The notes under the pieces: generated by a model
What the model saw: only the letters and a program-made list of their open reading frames with translations
What the model was told of the DNA's origin: nothing
The model's database searches: none
NCBI GenBank assembly: GCA_038373865.1
Contig: JAXGGA010001644.1
Location: forward strand, 1-64,000
Source: Uloborus plumipes
Lineage: Eukaryota > Arthropoda > Arachnida > Araneae > Uloboridae
DNA: 64,000 nt
Reading direction: 5' to 3'
In this document: one piece after another, positions 23,445 to 34,345 of the stretch
How the letters are laid out: the number at the start of each line of letters is the position of its first letter
Position numbering within the stretch: the first letter of the stretch is position 1
Translations under genes and position numbers: made by a program

Positions 23445-25747
23445 CTGTAAGAAAATTACTAAGTAAAAAACTTGACTACATACATATTCAGTCCAACTAT
23501 ATTGACAAATAGGCGATTCAGTTTAAAAAATGTTTTATACTGAAAATCATCAATAATGATCAGGAGTAGGAATGAATATAGTTGATCAGCTATAGCTGGT
23601 TAGTCGCTTTGTTGAATCAAAATTGTTTAGAACAAACATGTTTCACATAAGTTTGGCTATAGTAACCAACTACAAATTGCACAGCTAAAGTTTACTTAGC
23701 ACTCACTGCAGGAATGGCGTGGGGGACAAAGGGATTAAATGTTACTAACATGGGGAAAGCACCATGATGGGAGGTCACTGTGACCGGCCAAAATTTTCAT
23801 TTAACAAATTGCCGATTCAGCGAAATTGGGACCATACATAACTATAATTTTCTAAGGCCCAAATGTCCTTTTTCATTAAATTGATTAATATGTGCATAAT
23901 GCTCATTTTACCAATCGGTAAATTCAGAGTTTCTGCCCCCCTTCTAAATTTTAAGCTGCAACGATCCTGATTACCAATTCTAAAAATGGTAGTTTATACA
24001 GGTGCAGACTATTAGAGTACCCGATAAAAATTGGTCCAGTACTGAATGTTTGGTATGTCACTATTTTTTTTTACAAAAATGTATGAGTATTGAATTTCAT
24101 AAATTACTAGGCATTGATAGAGTACTGAGTACATACGGAGTACTAAGTGCAGCAACAGTTACAAAACAAGTTTTGTTATTAGCAAGCAGTAGCATACATT
24201 ACACCCTCTTAGTTTCTTCCTTTCCAACCAATTCCCTTTGCGACCCAATTTTAAGAGAATAATTTTGAGACCTACTAACAAGTACTAATTGCGCAAGTAA
24301 AAATCTGGTGAAAAATAGACCTCTAATCAATATGCATGATGAATAAAGGTGTATGCGCAGATTCAATAAACAGTGAAACTTTGACAAGTCAAAATTGCAA
24401 GGAATGAGAAAAAAAATAGAGTTATTGAAAAAGAAAGCAAAATTATCAAATTAAACAGAATACTACCGCTGAAATGATTAAATTTATAATATGAGTAAAA
24501 AAGTTACTAAGTAATGCATCAAATATGTTATACATTTTCTACAACAACCTCTCAGTGATTATATAAGTTCAAGAGTTTGTATATGTTGCGAAACTAATTT
24601 TTACTTATGAAACTGCTTTGTCGCGAATGATTAGCTTCCTTCATTTATTTTACTAATGCTCCCTTAGGTTCTGGACATACATGCAGTCTAGTAGGCATTT
24701 TCAGTTTGGATTAAAATTTTCATCAGCAATCACTTGCAGATGATACTCTTCAATTTTGTTATTTATGAAAGTGCTTCACTGCATAATAATTTTGACGGAT
24801 TATCCTTCTTAGCTATAGCAGACACTTCTTTAATTTATTCAACTTTTTCGTGCAAGTTCAAAATTTAAAGTATTTCCTAGCCATTAAAAAGTTCTATATT
24901 AAACGTTGAAATAGCACCCACAAACACTTGCTTCGGTTCTTTTGGAGAAAAGCGACTTCAACTTATCGAGTAGCATAGCAAGGAAAATTTTATGACTGTC
25001 ATGATATTAAATTTGGCTTATCGAACATTTCGACCATGAAATTCGGCTTACTAAAAATAAATGACATACATTATCCATTCAGTTAGATGGGAATAAATCT
25101 ATTCACTTCAGCTAGTCGAAGTTTTAGACTCGTCCAAGTTCAACTAACCGAAGTTTCAAGTAGTAAGTTTTTCATCAAAATCTCCAGGAAGGAATTACAT
25201 CTTGTTCAAACTTACAAACCGCCTGTGGCACTGAGTAGAAGCTGCTTGTATAAACGCATTTCATCACACTAAGCGATTTTGAATTTTCAGACTTCACCAA
25301 AATTAAGTTAAAAATTTTTACTGTATCAAAAGTTCTTATTATTATTTTTTTTTTTTTGAATTCTGATTAAAATTATTAGAGCGTCTGATAACTTACAATG
25401 TGTAAATTGAGCGAAGACTGATCAAATTCTTTGACCAGTTTTGGGAGTTTCATACATTTTTGTTGTGCAGTATTTAGAGAAAAATCACACACTCACTTTG
25501 AATAGAGTTAATTCATTGAATGATGATCATTCCTTCACGAAAATATTTTTCGAAGCGTTTTGTCGGCTCATGATTTGCCCGCGGGGTAACGCGAAGCCAG
25601 TTTCTTCCAAGAGTTATTTTAAACACAATAATGATCGGGCATAACTTAAATTAAAACATAAATTATTCAACTATGTTGAAAAGAAAGGGTCACAAACGAA
25701 TCGCACATAAAACGATGTAAACATCTCCATGGTAAACACACACAGGC

Positions 25748-25954
25748 ATGCTAGCAAAGAAACAAGTTACGGTTAAAGCGAGGACACGATTTGCGTTTAG
25801 TTTAGTGCAACTAGAGTCCCTAAAGAAACTCGAAGTGCAACAACTTACAACAGTAATCAGTAACTTAACGAATATTAATCGTGAATTATCAATTTTAAAA
25901 CAGACTAATATTTTGCTTTTTTCCAAAGTTTTGCAATTGAAATCAAAATTTTAG
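25748..25954 (+). other. Possible small leucine-rich ORF inside transposon
   Basis: A 68-codon frame reads LVQLESLKKLEVQQLTTVI and continues with leucines at heptad-like spacing, which could form a coiled coil. It lies on the strand opposite to the spliced gene and close to that gene's presumed 5' end. There is no homology I can name, no clear start context and an overlapping minus-strand frame. It may be chance. Confidence 0.2.
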
Positions 25955-25984
25955 AATAAGTAATTATAATAAACATTGGATTTG

Positions 25985-26265
25985 CTTTCAAATATCAAAC
26001 TATTATTCGACATACGAACTTTCACGGACAATGGATTGAATGTTCAAATAAAAAAATACTAAAAACCTGATGAATCAGAACAACATTTACCTTTCCAGCT
26101 TTTTTTCAATGGCTGCCGCGATCAGTGCTTTCTAAAAAAAAAAAGAACAAATATTATTCGGCGTATGAAATTCAAGGACGCTGAATTCAATGTCGAAATT
26201 AAAAAATACTTAAAATCTGATACATGAAAAAATAGTTACCTTTTCAGCTTGCTTCTATAATGGCT
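25985..26265 (-). repeat. Tandem duplication of a small exon region (about 150 bp)
   Basis: Two consecutive blocks, 25998-26132 and 26152-26270, are diverged copies. Each holds ATTATTCG followed by TGAAT..AATGT and, on the minus strand, a short GCAGCCATT..AAGCTGxAAAG segment followed by GTAA. The proximal copy has splice boundaries at 26091-26131 (acceptor TTTTTTTTAG, donor GTAAATG). The distal one has a donor at 26240 (GTAACT). They differ by 2 nt between GCCATT and AAGCTG, so they cannot both be read in the same frame. They look like duplicated alternative 5' exons of the transposon gene. Confidence 0.5.
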
Positions 26266-26269
26266 GACG

Positions 26270-26580
26270 AAATGTCACGCACGTGCATTTCGACCTTCGG
26301 CTTCGGTTCGATCTTCCATGTTGAACAACATTACTGCTTTGGCATTTCGCGGGCTCTGAGCTAAATTCCTATTGGCTTTCAGTATAGATGGCGCGTTACG
26401 GATTCTGGTGGATTTACGGTAGATTAACCGTTCGAGAAGAAAATGGTGAACTCGCTGTTTTTCTCAACGTTGACGATTTGAAAACCATCTTATAAATGGT
26501 TATTTAACTGTTGCTGGGTGTATACGGTAAAATAACCATTTGGTTTAATGTTAATTAACCATTTTTTCGGAAAAATTTCT
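26270..26580 (-). promoter_or_regulatory. Right subterminal repeats and probable promoter of the transposon gene
   Basis: AACCGT/ACCATT words recur between 26400 and 26575 in both orientations. Next to them, at 26275-26360, is a GC-richer segment holding minus-strand ATGs (for example at about 26318) and the donor at 26240. By position it is the likely start region of the minus-strand gene. No TATA-like box is clear. The first ATG frame meets a TGA after about 15 codons, so the true start is unresolved. Confidence 0.4.
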
Positions 26581-26589
26581 AACAGTGTA

Positions 26590-28472
26590 GTAACTAAACA
26601 AAAAACATATTTTTCTGATTATTATTCTGCAATGGATAGTAAAGAAAGAAATCATTATCTTTAATTTTCCCTAATTTATTTAGACTACTTCCACTTAGAA
26701 TCTAATGATTTAATTTTAATGTCGTGCAAAGATCATTCATTACATATCTTTTCAAACCTCATTAGAATTAATCCAGGATTTCATTTTAATTAAAATTAGA
26801 AGAATAAAACCTTTATCAATTACAATCATTAAGCGTAATATGTGCATTAGTTTCATTATTCGAAAATTATTTATCAGCATTAATTTGAAAATATGGATTA
26901 TATTTTGTTTTTCTTGTTCTTTTATAATATATTTCATTGTTAATTTTTTGCAGCAAAGTTTAAATTTTGCTTCACAGGCACTTATGTCTAAAACTGATGA
27001 TTCTAAAGCTTCTGGAAAGAGAAATTTGAATCTAGATTTTAAAAAAAATGTTGTAAATAATGTTTTACTAACTATGCTAGGGATCATTATTTTCTCATTT
27101 TTGCTATTAAATTAAGTCTTTAAATCAGTTCTTACTAGAAGTAGGTAGTAATATTTCACGTCATAGTATTGCTTTATGTTATTTAATCGGTTAACTTACG
27201 TACTAAAACGGAAAAGTTACGAAAAATATTTTTCATTGTATTACTTCTAAGTAGATTTATGGATGAAAATCTACGAAAGACAAAATAACATTTGATTTTT
27301 TTTGTTTGATTTTTCTAATATTATCACAAACGCTAGGAGGCAAGAAAATGCTAAAAAAAACATTTTGTAAGAGAAAAAATATTGAAAAAAATAATTTCCA
27401 AACACCCTGAATGTTCAACTGTATTTGATTTTTCGTCTAATTACAGTCCCTTTTTCAATCATTTTTTTAAGAAAAAAAGTCTAAGAATCATTTAAAATTT
27501 TTTAAAGCTCAAAATAACTTAAAAAGTTGTATCTAGCTTTTATCTTTTTCTACTAATCCATTTAAAAGGAATTTTGAAATAAGTAATGTTCCTCCACGGA
27601 ATAAAAGCATGTTCTTTAATTTTTATAAAGATGACTTTTCATAACATAGTTGCATAAAATATAAACTTGTAGTTTCTACTAGTAACGGATTTGTAAAACA
27701 GCATTCATACGCCATCAAAGCATTCCAACTAAGCACTAAATCTCTTTCAACGTTGCCATTCCTGAAACAGAAAAAAATTAGAAAAACATCACAGATGATA
27801 GTTCAGTACTTCAAGGAAATATAAAAACATTGCAGACGATAATCAATCGATAAAAATATACATCATAGAGGACAAAAATTTATAAATGACAGTAACACTA
27901 AATTATTACTCTTCAAACAACACCAGAAGTTGCTTTACATATTTCAAACATGTTATATTATGCAGCTGGGACCGTTTTATTACTTAACTAAAACACAACC
28001 CACCAAAATAGATTATATTACAAATACTAATCCGATTAAAGGTCCGTCAAATGAATGCATTGTCATTTTACTTATAGAGCGTATTTAGGTAAACCAATCT
28101 GATGCGGAATTTTCCCTTTGCGTTTTGGACACGGAAATTCTTTGGTCTTAAGGGCTCCAAATCCTGTGTTCTGAATTGATGCTGCACATGGGGAATTGAA
28201 CCCGATCGGTTAAGCCTCTGGTAAGCTGGATTTACGTAGGAATTGCTCTTTTCTTCTCTGGAATATCACGGTGTGCTGCAGGAAAAGATGGAGGTCTTTA
28301 TTCGGAAAAGAAAGTACTTTTCATGCATTAAAGAGCTTGTAGTCGGATCTTTAGACCCATTAATCTTTTTTAAAGGTGTATGTCCTAACTTACTATTTAA
28401 AAGTGCATTGTATTGTTGCACCTCTAACTATAGTCAACGGATGTTAACAATTTTGTTATGTTCAATACATTA
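26590..28472. other. A+T-rich noncoding stretch
   Basis: No supported gene. A 43-codon frame at 26985-27113 follows an acceptor-like TTGCTTCACAG and ends in a hydrophobic helix (LLTMLGIIIFSFLLLN), but nothing else supports it. At 28185-28225 a minus-strand GGTTCAATTCCCC resembles a tRNA B box, possibly a SINE scrap. Confidence 0.4.
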
Positions 28473-28716
28473 CCAACTCGCGTTTATTCCATCCATGGGC
28501 TGCAGTTTCGTGCTTTTTGGCACTCAACCGCATGGAATAGGAATTAAACTAGCTGAAGGTAAAATCCTATTATAGAGCAAAGAGATCCAACAAAAACTGG
28601 TAACTAATGTGAAATTAGGACACCAGCGAGCGACCGCACTGGTATGGTACAACTCGAAAGTTTTGAGGCAAAGCTGGGGCATAATAAATATCCATGGATG
28701 GAATAAACGCGTTGGT
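28473..28716. mobile_element. Inverted-repeat element, CGCGTTTATTCCATCCATGG arms
   Basis: CCAAC plus CGCGTTTATTCCATCCATGG at 28473-28498 is matched in inverse complement at 28691-28716, with a 1-2 nt indel. The 190 bp between the arms shows no frame worth calling. It may be a MITE or a fold-back of two opposite SINE tails. No target duplication is evident. Confidence 0.5.
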
Positions 28717-30589
28717 GGGGTTTGTATGTTTCTGGCTTAGCCCTGGCTTCGAGGTTGTTACTTACTGCTTTATAATTTCGAAAAAGTTATGTAGTTACCC
28801 ATATGCTTGTACGAGCTTTTCTAGTATTTGAAATATATGGGGCAAATATGAGTTCGCGGGATCTCGTCCTGGTATTGCTTTTCTACTTAAAAAATCTTTG
28901 TGTTACTTTTGTGTTAAATTTCATTTTATCATTGTTGATTGAATGTATTTTTACTATTTCATGTGTTATTTGTTCAAGCAATTGCATAATAAAAATCGAA
29001 GTCAAAAATCAGCATTCTATAAAGGTCATAACTCCGAAACCGAAACTATTGTGATTGACGAAGAGTTGAGTGTTTCAATCAAATTTTCTAGGGAGAGGAA
29101 GTTATGTAGATATTCTTACATGTTAATGTATTAATATGAGGGTAGGCAATATTGCAAAAGAACCCACTTCTTCACTACATTTCAGTCTAGAGGCGGCTGA
29201 TTCTTAATACCGTCCTATTAAATAAATTTACGGATTTGTCCCTGTTTACTAGTAGCATTTTTGGTAGTACTATTTTCGACACATTGTTCCTAGTGGATCC
29301 GAAACAGGTTTTCGGATTATATGAGCTGTAAAAAACTTTTCTGGTACTTCCCCAGTTTTTTCCGGTCGTTTCCAAAATATATTTCTGCTACATCAAAAAA
29401 GCTTTGTATTTCGTTTCAAATGGTTTTTCTACAATTATTATTTTTTTTCTTTGTTTGAAATAACATTTCTGGTACATTTTAAATACGTTTTGAAATGGCA
29501 TATGAAAAAAAATATTTATTATTTCTGAATAATAGCTGCAAAAACGATTCGTTTTGAGCGGCGTATTAATAACGGTACATAAAAGCTATATACGCCTTTT
29601 GTTAATATTCCACTTTTTTTTTTAATGAGTCTTCTAAAATTTTTGCAACATTATTGTTGGTTCTTTATCAAGAAACTTAATAACACATATTTCCACCAAT
29701 TGAGATTTGAATAATCGCCACTCAGATAGTATATATGTATTTAATGGCTTAGGTAATAGTGTATAGTTCGCGTTACATTCAAAAGTCCTTAAAATGCATC
29801 GTTAGTACGATTTTACGGTTAAGAAAAGTAAAAGTATTTGCTTCAAACAGAAGAAGCTATCTCTAACAACTTAACTTCCAACGAAATAAATAGATAAACT
29901 GGAACATTACTGGGTGGAACTTGTTTTTACCGCATTTTATTCTCGTTTCTTAGCAGAAAATTACCAGTTTTAACACACATTTCTAGAAAATGATGGTTTC
30001 CTTTTCAAACGAAACCAGTTTCACGCGTGACGAATTGTCTACTAAGTGAGTTTTAACAACAAATATATTTTTCATTTGAATGGTGGAAAAGGAGTCTGAA
30101 TGTTATGACCAGTGAAATGAAGTATCCATTAACTGAACTTTTAATGAATTGTTGAGGCTTAAACGTGTTACATTGTTTCTGTTATCATTATTATTTCAGA
30201 AAATTAATTGGAATAAAATAGAAGCGTTTTGCAGTTTCAATTTCCGTAGAAGAAATTCTACAAACCCAATAAAATTATCAGCTAACGCAAAAAACATTTC
30301 GTTTTCTTTTATTGGAGCAAGGTACATTGATTTATGTGTTATACTTTGTAACACGTAGACGTATTTCAGCAAACCTAAGTAAAATACTTTTTGATTGCTG
30401 TGTTAATTCAGTTTATAAAAAAAAAAATAATTCAGACATATTTAGTCTACTTTAGTTGCTAATGTGCTAATGTGAAAATTTTAGGTATCAATTTATTTTT
30501 CCATAATGTTGAAAATAAATGAAAAGTTTTAAAAGATTTTAAGAGACATAACCTCACAGCATTTCATATTTCCCCCCTTTTTTTTTTGC
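28717..30589. other. A+T-rich noncoding stretch
   Basis: I see no gene, exon or repeat family that I can name. Several frames of 60-80 codons are present, all with low-complexity composition. Confidence 0.45.
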
Positions 30590-31071
30590 TAACCTAAGGT
30601 CTGATTTATTACAATGTCACGGCAAATGTCAACTCGAACTCATAAAGCACTTTCGCATAATCATAAACTAAATCCCTAAGACAAAACCATTCATTGTCTG
30701 TTCTGATGATTTCAGCGATACGAACAAACCCCTTCATCATCGGAAACAACTTTTCCACAAACCAGCTCTAAACACACAAACGCGCATCCAATATCCTCTC
30801 GACAACTAATTTCTAGTCCAAGATAAGCTGCGGCGTTGCTTGCTTGCTGTTGCTGCTTTTGCAAACCGGCGATAACACAGAAACCGAAATACATGGGCCG
30901 TCTTGACACTTCGAAAAATAAATAAATAAAAGTGTACAGCAGTATATTCCTCAAGAAAACGGAAATTTTCCATACAAATATTTTTTTCATGAAATTATAT
31001 AAAACTGAATAAAAACATTAAAAAGAAATAAATACATAAATAAGAGATATAATCTTAGCGTTTTAGAGTAA

Positions 31072-31215
31072 GGGCCATGCTCCACATCAGCGTAAAACGC
31101 GACCGAAACTGAAGGCATAAACCGAAAATCCGGGTACTTTCCATAGGAACACCATTGAATCCATTTTACGCTTCTGCCTATTTTTTCTGATTTACGTCGA
31201 TGTGGAGCATGGCCC
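31072..31215. mobile_element. PIF/Harbinger MITE
   Basis: This 144 bp element runs from GGGCCATGCTCCACATC to its inverse complement, with TAA on both sides (31069-31071 and 31216-31218). The other units of array D read GAGTAAGTCTCTC at this place, so the empty site is visible and shows that TAA was duplicated. A 3-bp TWA target and a GGG end fit PIF/Harbinger. Its subterminal GCGTAAAACGCGACCGAAAC is shared with the larger element at 31287. Confidence 0.9.
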
Positions 31216-31286
31216 TAAGTCTCTCTAGTTTTTTGGGATAATCTAGCTCTGATTTATTCCAATGGCATGGCAAATGTCAACCCTAA

Positions 31287-33070
31287 GGGCCATGCTCCAC
31301 ATGAGCGTAAAACGCGACCGAAACTGAAGGCAGAAACTGAAAATCCGGGTACTTTCCTTTTTACGCGGCGTAATCACGGCGTAATAGAGGACCGAAAAAT
31401 TTTGCATTTTTTATTTATCCAACAACCAATAGAAATTCATCGTGAGATGTAAACATTTCTAGCCTTGGCGGTCGCCATTGCTATACTGAATTAACGAAAG
31501 TGCATTTGGTAAATATTCAAAAGGAGAAGTGAGAAAATACCCATTACTTAATGACAAAAAATCAAGTGAAAAAGCAAAATGGGGGGCAACTAGCGAAAGG
31601 CTTAAAATAAGCTTTCAGTTGAAGCTTTTAAAGGCCACTATCTGGTTATATGTAATCATGTCAACAATTCCTGTCCTTTGCGAGATTTTTATTATTTTAT
31701 TCAAAACTCGGCGGGATTACGGGAGTCTAGTTTCTTGGCGAGATTCTAAATAATGGTGCTTCGGCTGCTTTACATTCTAATGGAACTTACAATTTATGAC
31801 ATGCTTTGCTAAGTTATTGATTGCTTGGCGAGATTGGAAATATATGTTTAATTCCGCTCGTGTATTTACTTATTTTAATTGAGCTTTAAAAAAAAAAGAT
31901 TTGACCTTTGGCTGAGTTATGGATCGCTTGGCGATAATAAAACTAGCTAATGTTGTGTAATAAAGTTTTAGTGAAATGTTTTGTGTTTTGATAAATACTT
32001 CCATTTTTAAATATAGCAAATTTTTCAAGATTAGCGATTCATTAAAGAGTGTGTAGGTTATTTTACGTATTAAAGATTTTTTAAAATTTATTTAAGTTAT
32101 GGCTTACGTGTTTTATTTTTGACGGCGTATTCAAAAAATATATAAATGCTTCACGGCTCATGGCTTTGAGGGTCTAATTTATTTGGCAAAGTAAGTAGGT
32201 ACTGATATTTTTTTAGGTACAATAACAGCCAAAATTTTGAAAACTCGATCCGACCCCGAAAACATAGCGTTGCTATAAATTCATTTCGCAGAATATATAG
32301 TATAATTGCGAACGGTACGGAAACATTGTCTACGCGTTTACTCAAAAATATTAGCACCAAAGCCATTGCAAAATGTCCATTAAAATGTAAAAACTCAAAA
32401 CAACAAATAATATATTCAACCATTAAATCAAGTTTTATGGCATCGTGCTGCATTTGCTGTATTTTTCGCCAAAACATCTACTCAACACTCCGAAGCTTTT
32501 TTTTTATCACCTCTAATGCTTAGTATGCTTTCTTCAACAGCAAAAAAAAAAGCTATTTTTTTCTTGAAATAAAAAAAAAACAACTTTTAAGTTTTAAACA
32601 ATAGAAAATAAATGCAATGCTTAGCGAAATTCACAAAAAATACTTGAATGGGAATTTTATAGCCAGTTTGGTTTGTTTCCGCTAAATATATCCGTTTAAA
32701 GTGAAAATAAAAAACCGCCAAGTAAAAAAAGAGGACTTGGCTCATAACAAGCTTTAACATGATGGGTAATTCCATGCCAACTAAATTAAATAACTATTAA
32801 AGCTCGGTTATTTGTTGCCAATCTTTCACCCAATCATATAATGTCGAATAATGCTTCATAATGAGGTATTTTTCCTATTTGTTATCTAAATATCAAATAT
32901 CCAATGAAAATGCAAGGATTATTCCGTCAGATGGCGCTTTTTTTCTGCGCAGAAAAAAAATTCTGCCCAAGTGGAGCACGCGTCCGACCGAAAAGCGACC
33001 GAAACCGAAAAAGGAAAATTTTACGCTTCTGCCCAATTTTTCTGCTTTACGTCGATGTGGAGCACGGCCC
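31287..33070 (+). mobile_element. 1.78 kb Harbinger element with MADF-like remnant
   Basis: The ends GGGCCATGCTCCACAT and the complement at 33055-33070 are flanked by TAA (31284-31286 and 33071-33073). Sister units of array D read CAACCCTAACTCTTG with no insertion. It is the larger relative of the 31072 MITE, 70 bp away. It encodes no full transposase. A degraded MADF-like frame is at 31499-31620. The phrase CTTGGCGAGATT or a close variant recurs at about 31733, 31826 and 31928. The rest is A+T-rich. Confidence 0.88.
31490..31625 (+). pseudogene. MADF/Myb-SANT-like remnant of Harbinger accessory protein
   Basis: The + frame reads VRKYPLLNDKKSSEKAKWG. This matches the start of a MADF domain, where a segment like L.....YP.LYD....DY......W is typical and the Trp is a core residue. 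The run of G after the Trp codon (31581-31585) seems one base too long. In the next frame the sequence continues QLAKGLK, as MADF proteins do, then stops. PIF/Harbinger elements carry a DNA-binding partner of this class beside the transposase, so the identity fits the host element. It is broken and too short to function. Confidence 0.55.
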
Positions 33071-34345
33071 TAACTCTTGAAGCACTTTCGCATAATCATA
33101 AACTAAATCCATAGGACATAACCATTCATTCCCTGTTCTGATGACTTTAGCGATACGAACAAACCCCCTCATCATCGGAAACAACTTTTCCACAAACCAG
33201 CTCTAAACACACAAACGCGCATCCATATCCTCTCGACAACTAATTTCTAGTCCAAGATAAGCTGCGGCGTTGCTTGCTTGCTGTTGCTGCTTTTGCAAAC
33301 CGGCGATAACACAGAAACCGAAATACGTGGGCCGTCTTGTCACTTCGAAAAATAAATAAATAAAAGTGTACAGCAGTATATTCCTCAAGAAAACGGAAGT
33401 TTTCCATACAAATATTTTTTTCATGAAATTATATAAAACTGAATAAGACATTAAAAAGAAATAAATACATAAATAAGAGATATAATCTTAGCGTTTTAGA
33501 GTAAGTATCTCTAGTTTTTGGGATAATCTAGCTCTGATTTATTCCAATGACATGGCAAATGTCAACCCTAACTCTTGAAGCACTTTCGCATAATCATAAA
33601 CTAAATCCATAGGACATAACCATTCATTCTCTGTTCTGATGACTTTAGCGATACGAACAAACCCCCTCATCATCGGAAACAACTTTTCCACAAACCAGCT
33701 CTAAACACACAAACGCGCATCCATATCCTCTCGACAACTAATTTCTAGTCCAAGATAAGCTGCGGCGTTGCTTGCTTGCTGTTGCTGCTTTTGCAAACCG
33801 GCGATAACACAGAAAACGAAATGCATGGGCCGTCTTGACACTTCGAAAAAAATAAATAAATAAATAAAAGTGTACAGCAGTATATTCCTCAAGAAAACGG
33901 AAATTTTCCATACAAATATTTTTTTCATGAAATTATAAAAAACTGAATAAAAACATTAAAAAGAAATAAATACATAAATAAGAGATATAATCTTAGCGTT
34001 TTAGAGTAAGTCTCTCTAGTTTTTGGGATAATCTAGCTCTGATTTATTCCAATGGCATGGCAAATGTCAACCCTAACTCTTGAAGCACTTTCGCATAATC
34101 ATAAACTAAATCCGTAGGACATAACCATTCATTCTCTGTTCTGATGACTTTAGCGATACGAACAAACCCCCTCATCATCGGAAACAACTTTTCCACAAAC
34201 CAGCTCTAAACACACAAACGCGCATCCATATCCTCTCGACAACTAATTTCTAGTCCAAGATAAGCTGCGGCGTTGCTTGCTTGCTGTTGCTGCTTTTGCA
34301 AACCGGCGATAACACAGAAAACGAAATGCATTGGCCGTCCTGTCT

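Larger units (their letters stand above)
19230..26587 (-). mobile_element. 7.36 kb CACTG-ended DNA transposon carrying a spliced gene
   Basis: The element runs from CACTGTTAGAAATTT at 19230 to AAATTTCTAACAGTG at 26587. The inverted repeat is about 15 bp, or 18 bp if the adjoining CTA/TAG is counted. It is bounded by TA on both sides (19228-19229, 26588-26589), the same target as the smaller CACTG element at 8822. Both ends carry subterminal arrays of AACCGT and its complement. Short CAC ends, a small target duplication and dense subterminal repeats are what CACTA/CMC elements have, but I see no CMC transposase, so the superfamily is inferred. It contains a minus-strand spliced gene ending at 20814 and a nested hAT MITE at 22023-22252. 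Confidence 0.8.
30590..34345. repeat. Tandem array D, unit about 500 bp, four copies with two insertions
   Basis: The marker CGAACAAACCCC lies at 30721, 33156, 33654 and 34159. The last two spacings are 498 and 505. The first, 2435, becomes 501 when the two Harbinger insertions (147 and 1787 bp with one target duplication each) are removed. The fourth copy is cut off near 34345. Each unit has a minus-strand frame with QKQQQQASNAAAYLGLE, but copies 2-4 share a 1-nt deletion that ends it early (after GCGCATCCA), so I do not call it a gene. GCTTGCTTGCTGTTGCTGCT is the source of the Q run. Confidence 0.92.

Noticed and set aside
26840..27113. Small transmembrane frame ending LLTMLGIIIFSFLLLN after an acceptor-like TTGCTTCACAG
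   Set aside because: No homology I can name, an overlapping open frame on the other strand, and A+T-rich composition. Chance is more likely.
28180..28230. tRNA-like B box GGTTCAATTCCCC on the minus strand
   Set aside because: No matching A box or tail could be shown; too short to call.
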